A DNA stretch of 5,528 nucleotides. It comes from Nocardioides sp. Its GTDB lineage: Bacteria > Actinomycetota > Actinomycetes > Propionibacteriales > Nocardioidaceae. The notes below the pieces were generated by a model that saw nothing but the letters and a program-made list of their open reading frames with translations, ran no database searches and was not told where the DNA came from. Of the stretch, positions 1 to 4,646 are shown piece by piece. The translations under genes were made by a program, and so were the position numbers. The stretch lies in contig JAPSKJ010000167.1 in assembly GCA_031177735.1 (NCBI GenBank), forward strand, positions 1 through 5,528, written 5' to 3'. The number at the start of each line of letters is the position of its first letter. The stretch's first letter is position 1.

Positions 1-1152
1 GGCAACTACAACGGCTTCACCATCTACGACATCAAGAAGCCCTCCAAGCCGGAGATCGTGGCCCAGGTGGTCTGCCCGGGCTCCCAGAACGACATCTCGA
101 TCTACGGCGACGTGCTGGTCCTCAGCGTCGACTCCAGCCGCAACGACGACAGCTGCAACAGCAGCAGCCAGCCCGCGACGGAGAAGTCGTCGTGGGAGGG
201 CATCCGGGTCTTCGACATCAGCGACCCGCGCGCACCGAAGTACGTCGCAGCGGTCGAGACCGACTGCGGCTCGCACACCCACACGCTGGCTCCCAGCAAG
301 GACGGCAGCTCGGTCTACGCCTACGTGTCGTCGTACGCGCCGAACGCCGCGTTCCCCGACTGCCAGCCCCCGCACGACAAGATCAGCGTGGTCGAGATCC
401 CGCTCGACGACCCGTCCGCAGCGGCCCTGGTCAGCGAGCCGGTGCTCTTCCCCGACGGCGGCAACCCGGCGGGCAACTACTCGCGGGAGACGGTCGGCTG
501 CCACGACATCACCGCCTACCCGGCCAAGGACCTCGCGGCCGGCGCCTGCATGGGCGACGGGGTGCTGATGGACATCTCCGACCGGGAGAACCCGGTGGTG
601 ACCGAGACGGTGCGCGACACCGAGAACTTCGCCTTCTGGCACTCGGCGACGTTCAACAACGAGGGCACCAAGGTCGTCTTCACCGACGAGCTCGGGGGCG
701 GCGGCGCGCCGACCTGCAACCCCACGGTGGGTGACACCAAGGGCGCCAACGGGATCTACGACATCGTCGACGGCCAGTTCGTGTTCCGGTCCTACTACAA
801 GATCCCGCGCACCCAGGCCAACACCGAGAACTGCGTGGCCCACAACGGCTCGCTGATCCCGGTGAAGGGCAAGGACATCATGGTCCAGGCGTGGTACCAG
901 GGCGGTGTGTCGGTCTTCGACTTCACCGACTCGGCGAACCCGAAGGAGATCGCCTGGTTCGACCGCGGCCCGGTGGCGGCCGACCGTCCGGTGCTCGGCG
1001 GCCCGTGGTCGACCTACTACTACAACGGCTACATCTACTCCAACGAGATCCAGCGCGGCTTCGACGTCTTCGACCTGCGCGACCCGCTCACGGCCCCGGC
1101 CAAGCGCGTGCGGTTCGACGAGCTGAACGTCCAGTCCCAACCGTCCTACTGA
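1..1152 (+). CDS. LVIVD-repeat beta-propeller protein, 5'-truncated (C-terminal 383 residues)
   Basis: The reading frame is open from the first base, so the true start and any signal peptide lie upstream. The GTG at 58 is an internal valine inside a repeat, not a start. Repeats of the type G-(I/V/F)-x-(V/I)-(F/Y/M)-D-(I/L/F)-x-(D/K)-P recur, for example GFTIYDIKKP (residues 5-14 of the visible part), GIRVFDISDP (67-76), GVLMDISDRENP, GVSVFDFTDSANP and GFDVFDLRDP near the end. These are characteristic of LVIVD repeats, which fold as beta-propeller blades. Eight cysteines (about C25, C52, C89, C121, C167, C183, C239, C278) suggest disulfides and an extracytoplasmic location, as is usual for the family. 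No enzymatic function is established for these proteins; surface or adhesion-like roles are only inferred. The stop TGA is at 1150-1152, followed closely by a strong hairpin. Family assignment is fairly sure; function is unknown. Confidence 0.87.
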   Translation, partial: GNYNGFTIYDIKKPSKPEIVAQVVCPGSQNDISIYGDVLVLSVDSSRNDDSCNSSSQPATEKSSWEGIRVFDISDPRAPKYVAAVETDCGSHTHTLAPSKDGSSVYAYVSSYAPNAAFPDCQPPHDKISVVEIPLDDPSAAALVSEPVLFPDGGNPAGNYSRETVGCHDITAYPAKDLAAGACMGDGVLMDISDRENPVVTETVRDTENFAFWHSATFNNEGTKVVFTDELGGGGAPTCNPTVGDTKGANGIYDIVDGQFVFRSYYKIPRTQANTENCVAHNGSLIPVKGKDIMVQAWYQGGVSVFDFTDSANPKEIAWFDRGPVAADRPVLGGPWSTYYYNGYIYSNEIQRGFDVFDLRDPLTAPAKRVRFDELNVQSQPSY

Positions 1153-1165
1153 GCAACCTCCCGAG

Positions 1166-1202
1166 CCGGCCCGGTGCCACCGTCATGGTGGTGCCGGGCC
1201 GG
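1166..1202 (+). terminator. Strong stem-loop after the LVIVD gene, likely U-less terminator
   Basis: The left arm CCGGCCCGGTGCCACC (1166-1181) pairs with GGTGGTGCCGGGCCGG (1187-1202) around a five-base loop GTCAT. All 16 positions pair in plus-strand RNA, two of them as adjacent G-U wobbles. In minus-strand RNA the same two positions would be A-C mismatches, so the hairpin is best formed by the transcript of the upstream gene. It starts 13 bp after the stop codon. No T-run follows, which is common for actinobacterial terminator hairpins. It could alternatively protect the mRNA 3' end. Confidence 0.75.
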
Positions 1203-1220
1203 TGCCCGTGTCCGGGCTTG

Positions 1221-1240
1221 CCTGCCGGGCAGGATGAGGG
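1221..1240 (+). promoter_or_regulatory. Ribosome binding site of the DUF1684 gene inside a small palindrome
   Basis: AGGA at 1231-1234 lies 7 bases before the GTG at 1242 and decides that start. It overlaps a perfect inverted repeat, CCTGCC (1221-1226) and GGCAGG (1228-1233) around one G. In RNA this gives a five-pair stem with a CGG loop that would cover the AGG. A second, smaller stem (GCCCG at 1204-1208 with CGGGC at 1213-1217) lies just upstream. No -10 TANNNT element is seen in 1203-1241, so the promoter is not recognisable here. The occlusion of the binding site is inferred only from base pairing. Confidence 0.5.
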
Positions 1241-1241
1241 C

Positions 1242-2045
1242 GTGGATCATCATGCCTTCGACGAGGAGTGGCGCGCCTTCCGCGAGGAGCGCGAGGCCCG
1301 GCTTCGCAGCCCGCACGGCTGGCTGGCGGTCACCGGCCTGCACTGGCTCACCGAGGCCCCGCAGCGCTTCGACGACGTGCCGGGGGAGTGGTCGGTCGGA
1401 CCGGACGGGGTCGTGGTCGTGCTCGCCGGAGGCGAGTCCCTGGACCTCGACGGTACGCCGGTGGCCGAGCCGCCCGACGGGCCGATCCTGCTCGGACCGG
1501 TCGACGAGGCGGGGTGGTGGCTGCGGTTCGGCGACGCGGTCGCGGAGGTCGCCTCGCGCTCCGGCTCGGTGATGGTGCGGCCGCGCCACCCCGACAGCGA
1601 GGCGCGGCTGGCCTACCAGGGCACACCGGTCTACCCGCCCTCGAAGGACTGGGTCGTGCCGGCCCGGTTCGAGGCCTACCCCGATGCCCGCCGGGTCACC
1701 ACCGCCACGGTCGTCGATGGGCTGGAGGCCGGCCACGACGCCGTGGGTGAGCTGGTCTTCGCGCTGCACGGAGCGCCGCGGCGGCTGGTCGCGTTCGCCG
1801 GCGGCGACGGGGGACTGTGGGTGCTGTTCACCGACGAGACCAGCGGGGTGACGACGTATCCCGCCTGCCGACAGCTGGCCACTGCGGCCCCGGCCCCGGA
1901 CGGGACGGTGGCGCTGGACTTCAACCGAGCACTGAACATGCCGTGCGCCTACACGCCCTTCGCCACCTGCCCGTTCCCGCCGCCGGGCAACCACCTGGAG
2001 CTGCCGGTGGAGGCGGGCGAGCGCGACCCGGGACCCATGCGCTGA
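1242..2045 (+). CDS. DUF1684 domain-containing protein, cytosolic
   Basis: The product has 267 residues and starts at GTG 1242, which is the only in-frame start preceded by a ribosome binding site. The next in-frame candidates upstream (ATG 1185, GTG 1188, GTG 1191) sit in the loop and stem of the preceding terminator hairpin. The protein carries the hallmarks of DUF1684: an N-terminal EEWRAFREEREARL helix running into GWLAVTGLHWL (residues 26-36), a central YPPSKDW segment, FTDETSG (196-202), LDFNRALN (225-232), and a C-terminal block CAYTPFATCPFPPPGNHLELPVEAGE with cysteines C235 and C243. Length is normal for the actinobacterial forms, and there is no signal peptide or membrane segment. 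The family has no established biochemical role that I know of. The gene stands alone between a terminator and a convergent neighbour, so context does not suggest a pathway. Family assignment is confident, function unknown. Confidence 0.9.
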   Translation: MDHHAFDEEWRAFREEREARLRSPHGWLAVTGLHWLTEAPQRFDDVPGEWSVGPDGVVVVLAGGESLDLDGTPVAEPPDGPILLGPVDEAGWWLRFGDAVAEVASRSGSVMVRPRHPDSEARLAYQGTPVYPPSKDWVVPARFEAYPDARRVTTATVVDGLEAGHDAVGELVFALHGAPRRLVAFAGGDGGLWVLFTDETSGVTTYPACRQLATAAPAPDGTVALDFNRALNMPCAYTPFATCPFPPPGNHLELPVEAGERDPGPMR

Positions 2046-2067
2046 GACGGCCTCGCGGGCGCCTCCG
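2046..2067. other. Short convergent intergenic gap without clear terminator
   Basis: Only 22 bp separate the stop codons of the two convergent genes. I see no stable inverted repeat and no T-run on either strand, so each transcript probably ends inside or beyond the opposing gene, giving overlapping 3' ends. Confidence 0.5.
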
Positions 2068-3564
2068 CTACGGGCACTTCGGCTGCGGCACCGGCCGAGT
2101 CGCGTCGTCACGCAGGAAGATGGCCTGGCCCTCGCAGCCGGTGCCGTGCCGCTCGTAGTAGGTCGACACGACCCGGCCGAGCTGGCCGTCGGTCGGGTCG
2201 CCCCAGGCGTCGAACCCGACCCACGCCACCAGCCAGGTCGGTGCCGACGGCCCGGCCAGGAGCGCCATCAGGTCGCGACGCTGCGGGTCGAGGGTCCGCA
2301 TCGGCAAGCTCCAGAGGTGCTCGTAGGGCGAGGTCAGGCCGCTGGCCAGCTGCACGTCGGCGCGGCCGCCGTAGACGGTCAGGGTGTCGCCGGGCTCGGC
2401 CGCCTCCCTCACCGCGACGCCGGTGGCGGTCTGCGCGCTCCACGGGCCGCGCAGGGCGGAGGTCACCGACCACACCGTGATCGTCGCGACCGATCCCGCC
2501 GCCAGCGCGACCACGAGCACCCGCATCCAGTGACCGTGCCCGTCACTGCGCCGGGCGACCAGGGCAGCGGCGAGCGCGGCGCCCGGCACCAGGGCGAACA
2601 GGTAGTCGCGCCAGTAGCTGCCGCTGGCCACCAGCGCCGCGATGTCGTAGGTGAGCAGCGCGACCGTCGCGGCGGTCACCGCCCGCTGCTCGGCCCAGCT
2701 CCGCCGCACGGTTGCCAGGAAGCCGCCGATCACCAGTGCCAACCCGGCTGCCAGGGCGGCACCCACCAGCGCCGCCACCCGCACCGGCGGTGGCCCTGCC
2801 TCGGCTGCGGCCATGAGCACCGCGCTGGCATCGCCCCGGAAGCCGACCACCGCGTAGTGCAGCGCGGCCGGCTCCACCCCCGCCGCCAACGCCCACCCCA
2901 GGGTCAGGGCGGTGGGCAGCGTGGCGCCCGCGAGCCCGCAGAGCGCGAGCCGCAGGGCGGTCCGCTTGCGCAGCTCGCCCGCCCACAGCACCGCGACGGT
3001 GAGGGCGAACGCGAACACCAATCCGCCCAGCAGGCTCTGCTTGAGGTGCGGTGCGACACCGGCGAGCAGCCCGGAGGCCAGGGCCAGCGGAGCGGACCGG
3101 CGGCGCAGGGACAGCAGCGCCAGGCAGCAGGCCGCCATCACGAACGGCAGCCCCAGCAGCTCGCCCTTCACCGAGCCGAGGTTGATCAGCGGGCTGGTGA
3201 CGACCGCGCCCACGCACAGCGCGGTCCAGCGGGCCGAGCGCGGGCCGGCGACGAGCCGCGCGGTGGCCGCCGCGACCAGCACGAGCACGCCGCACCCGAT
3301 CGCGCCGGCCACGCGGACCACCCGCGGGCCGCCGAGGGAGTCGGCGACGGCGTACACCGCGACCAGCAGGGGCGAGCGGTCCACGAAGTAGGGCCCGTAG
3401 ACGCTGTCGGGCTGCGGGTGCCAGTGCCGGCCGACGAGCGTGAAGCCGGACTCGTCGGCGCCCAGCGGAGCGGCGAGTCCGAGCAGGCGCAGGCCCACCG
3501 TGGCCAGGGCGATCACCGGGACGGCCCAGCGGCGCAGGGTCTGCAGGTCGGCGAGGTTCGGCAT
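2068..3564 (-). CDS. Polytopic membrane protein, probable GT-C fold (ArnT/PMT-like) glycosyltransferase
   Basis: The product has 498 residues and reads from ATG (3564-3562) to TAG (2070-2068). About ten to twelve hydrophobic segments can be seen, among them residues 13-34, 82-107, 136-153, 177-196, 205-229, 262-286, 296-314, 321-337 and 348-367. The first extracytoplasmic loop begins with GADESGF, putting D37-E38 where GT-C glycosyltransferases of the PMT/ArnT type keep their catalytic acidic pair. YFVDRSPLL (59-67) and the arginine-rich RVVRVAG that follow are also typical. The roughly 130-residue C-terminal tail (370-498) is soluble, probably extracytoplasmic, with C477 and C497 able to pair. 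Such enzymes move sugars from polyprenyl-phosphate donors to lipids, glycans or proteins; the substrate here cannot be told. Start choice: the open frame extends upstream to 3855 but that part overlaps the divergent gene antisense. The start has almost no ribosome binding site, which fits a near-leaderless mRNA. The gene ends 22 bp from the convergent DUF1684 gene. Confidence is high for a membrane protein and moderate for glycosyltransferase. Confidence 0.82.
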   Translation of the reverse strand: MPNLADLQTLRRWAVPVIALATVGLRLLGLAAPLGADESGFTLVGRHWHPQPDSVYGPYFVDRSPLLVAVYAVADSLGGPRVVRVAGAIGCGVLVLVAAATARLVAGPRSARWTALCVGAVVTSPLINLGSVKGELLGLPFVMAACCLALLSLRRRSAPLALASGLLAGVAPHLKQSLLGGLVFAFALTVAVLWAGELRKRTALRLALCGLAGATLPTALTLGWALAAGVEPAALHYAVVGFRGDASAVLMAAAEAGPPPVRVAALVGAALAAGLALVIGGFLATVRRSWAEQRAVTAATVALLTYDIAALVASGSYWRDYLFALVPGAALAAALVARRSDGHGHWMRVLVVALAAGSVATITVWSVTSALRGPWSAQTATGVAVREAAEPGDTLTVYGGRADVQLASGLTSPYEHLWSLPMRTLDPQRRDLMALLAGPSAPTWLVAWVGFDAWGDPTDGQLGRVVSTYYERHGTGCEGQAIFLRDDATRPVPQPKCP

Positions 3565-3573
3565 CTTCTCGGC

Positions 3574-3601
3574 ACCGTAACGGTCGGTAACCCGTCCGCA
3601 A
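3574..3601 (-). promoter_or_regulatory. Predicted sigma-70-type promoter for the membrane protein, near-leaderless
   Basis: On the minus strand TTGCGG (3601-3596) and TACGGT (3579-3574) are separated by 16 bp. They fit a TTGnnn -35 and the TAnnnT -10 pattern of actinobacterial housekeeping promoters. Transcription starting six to nine bases after the -10 would begin at about 3568-3565, leaving one to four bases before the ATG at 3564. This agrees with the lack of a properly spaced Shine-Dalgarno sequence; the GAGAAG just before the ATG is too close. The promoter call is inferred from sequence pattern alone. Confidence 0.5.
3577..3591. promoter_or_regulatory. Tandem GTAAC half-sites, possible response-regulator operator
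   Basis: GTAAC occurs at 3577-3581 and again at 3587-3591, a direct repeat with a 10-bp period (one helical turn) in the 61-bp divergent intergenic region. The two copies cover the spacer and part of the -10 of the predicted minus-strand promoter, a place suited to repression. Tandem half-sites of about 10-11 bp period are typical of OmpR/PhoB-family regulators, and MtrA of actinobacteria is reported to favour GTAAC-like repeats. Which regulator binds, if any, is speculation. Confidence 0.35.
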
Positions 3602-3625
3602 CACGCGCCGGGGAAGACTGGGCCC

Positions 3626-4537
3626 ATGCTGTGGAAGGTGCGCGCGACCTGGCCGGACCGCCCCGGCACGCTGGCGGGCCTGGCGCAGCGTGCGGGTGAG
3701 GCGGGGGTCAACATCCTCGGGATCCAGGTCTTCCCGGCCATCGAGGAGGTCACCGACGAGTTCGTGCTGCGAGCGCCGCCCGGCTGGGCGGAGGGCGAGG
3801 TGCAGGCCTTGTTCGAGGCGGCGGGCGGCTCCGACGTCGTCGCCCAGCCCTGCACCGAAGCCGCGCTGACCGACCAGCCCGCCCGCTACGTCCAGGCGGC
3901 GCGCCAGGTCCTGGAGCAGCCGATGTCCTTCCCCGAGGTGGTCGCTCAGCTCTTCGACGCCGAAGCCGATCCCGACCCCGCCTCCGACGTCGTCCACGAC
4001 GTCATGGAGCTCACCGTCGCCGACGTCGCGGTCCAGGTGCACCGCCGGGCGCCGTTCACCGCCACCGAGCACGCGCGCGGGGAGGCGATGGCCGCCCTGG
4101 TCAACGACGTCCTGCGCCGTAGCCGCGAGACCGCCGCCATCGCGCCCCACTCCACCGGCCGTCGCCTCGGCAGTGGTGCGACACCGGAGTTCGTGGCGAC
4201 GGCCGATGCGGTGACGGCCTACATCGACGGCGTCCCCGTCGGCAGCGCCCAGATCGGCCCCGTGGGCCGCAACGAGGACGGCGACCGGGTGCGCCCCGTC
4301 GACCTCCGCGTCGACGCCGCCTTCCAGCGCCGCGGCATCGGCACCCGACTGCTCACCGACTCCGCCAGGCTGGCCAGCTCGCTGGGTGCCGACGAGATCG
4401 TGCTCACCACCCGCGCCGACAACCAGGCGGTGCTGCCGATGGTGATGGCCGCCGGCCTGCGCGGACGGATCCGGATGGCTGTCGACGTGCTCACCGTGCG
4501 GGTGCCCGTGCGCGACCTCAAGCCGCTGCCTCGGTGA
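3626..4537 (+). CDS. ACT domain-GNAT fusion, probable amino-acid-regulated N-acetyltransferase
   Basis: The product has 303 residues. It starts at ATG 3626, with GGGGAAG (3610-3616) 9 bases upstream, and the ACT fold begins immediately (residues 3-9). The ACT domain spans about residues 3-75 and shows DRPGTLA (11-17), where a ligand-binding loop lies, and GVNILGIQVFP (27-37). Residues 80-175 form a mostly helical linker I cannot assign. The GNAT domain spans about 185-303, with motif A around VDLRVDAAFQRRGIGTRLL; Q234-R235-R236-G237-I238-G239 is the acetyl-CoA pyrophosphate-binding loop. A conserved-looking tail, LPMVMAAGLRGRIRM, follows. ACT-GNAT proteins are known in actinomycetes; the Micromonospora aurantiaca member Micau_1670 is a protein lysine acetyltransferase controlled by cysteine and arginine. 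A similar role here is inferred. The substrate could instead be a small molecule. The gene is transcribed divergently from the membrane protein and is followed 10 bp after its stop by a large palindrome, so it is probably monocistronic. Confidence 0.9.
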   Translation: MLWKVRATWPDRPGTLAGLAQRAGEAGVNILGIQVFPAIEEVTDEFVLRAPPGWAEGEVQALFEAAGGSDVVAQPCTEAALTDQPARYVQAARQVLEQPMSFPEVVAQLFDAEADPDPASDVVHDVMELTVADVAVQVHRRAPFTATEHARGEAMAALVNDVLRRSRETAAIAPHSTGRRLGSGATPEFVATADAVTAYIDGVPVGSAQIGPVGRNEDGDRVRPVDLRVDAAFQRRGIGTRLLTDSARLASSLGADEIVLTTRADNQAVLPMVMAAGLRGRIRMAVDVLTVRVPVRDLKPLPR

Positions 4538-4545
4538 TCCTCCCG

Positions 4546-4582
4546 GCTCACCCATGACGAACGTCATGGGTGACCCGTGAGC
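4546..4582. terminator. Perfect 12+12-bp palindrome with outer arms: terminator hairpin or operator
   Basis: TCACCCATGACG (4548-4559) and CGTCATGGGTGA (4562-4573) are exact inverted copies around AA. In RNA they form an 11-pair stem with a GAAC loop. An outer pair, GCTCAC (4546-4551) and GTGAGC (4577-4582), overlaps the left arm and allows an alternative pairing. Its place 10 bp after the acetyltransferase stop suits a terminator. There is no T-run, and the exact symmetry and its place 73 bp before the ABC transporter gene suit a regulator-binding site equally well. Both uses may apply. Confidence 0.6.
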
Positions 4583-4645
4583 GCCTCATCCGGACCCGTG
4601 ATGGCGTGCACTGCCGCCGGGGCGCGGCCGGCAGCAGGCTGGAGG
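4573..4645 (+). promoter_or_regulatory. Leader region of the ABC transporter gene
   Basis: ACCCGTGA is repeated at 4573-4580 and 4594-4601, 21 bp apart (two helical turns), the first copy touching the palindrome. Farther on, CTGCCG (4611-4616) can pair with CGGCAG (4629-4634), extended by CC/GG with one bulged base. No TA dinucleotide exists between 4538 and 4646, so no TAnnnT -10 element is possible. GGAGG (4641-4645) lies only one base before the ATG; AGG at 4636-4638, 8 bases away, is the better-spaced ribosome binding site. The function of the repeats is unknown. Confidence 0.35.
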
Positions 4646-4646
4646 C

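Noticed and set aside
58..60. GTG at 58 as the start of the first gene
   Set aside because: The frame is open from base 1 and the codons before it encode a complete LVIVD motif, so the GTG is internal.
1185..1241. Upstream in-frame ATG 1185 or the GTGs just after it as start of the DUF1684 gene
   Set aside because: They lie in the loop and right arm of the terminator hairpin, have no ribosome binding site, and would add a Pro/Cys/Gly-rich leader unlike the family.
891..1241. Extension of the DUF1684 frame back to 891 across the end of the LVIVD gene
   Set aside because: The added translation is Arg/Leu-rich shadow sequence of the LVIVD gene and shows no domain.
3577..3591. GlnR box reading of the GTAAC repeat
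   Set aside because: GlnR sites alternate GTnAC and GAAAC with six-base spacers; here the spacer is five and no GAAAC half is present.
2146..3699. Long plus-strand open frame (517 codons) antisense to the membrane protein
   Set aside because: The Gln/Arg/Gly/His-rich translation without domains is the antisense shadow of a hydrophobic protein.
3565..3855. Longer N-terminus for the minus-strand membrane protein up to 3855
   Set aside because: The extra residues are antisense to the well-supported ACT domain, and a promoter pattern and membrane segment place the start at 3564.
2543..4567. Very long minus-strand open frame (674 codons) across the acetyltransferase and membrane protein genes
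   Set aside because: Composition is dominated by Arg, Gly, Ala and His with no recognisable motif. It is a frame shadow of two real genes, common at this GC content.
4559..4580. ECF-sigma-type promoter using GAAC in the palindrome and CGT downstream
   Set aside because: GAAC is part of the exact palindrome, the -10 match (CGTG) is poor, and in GC-rich sequence such short matches carry little weight.
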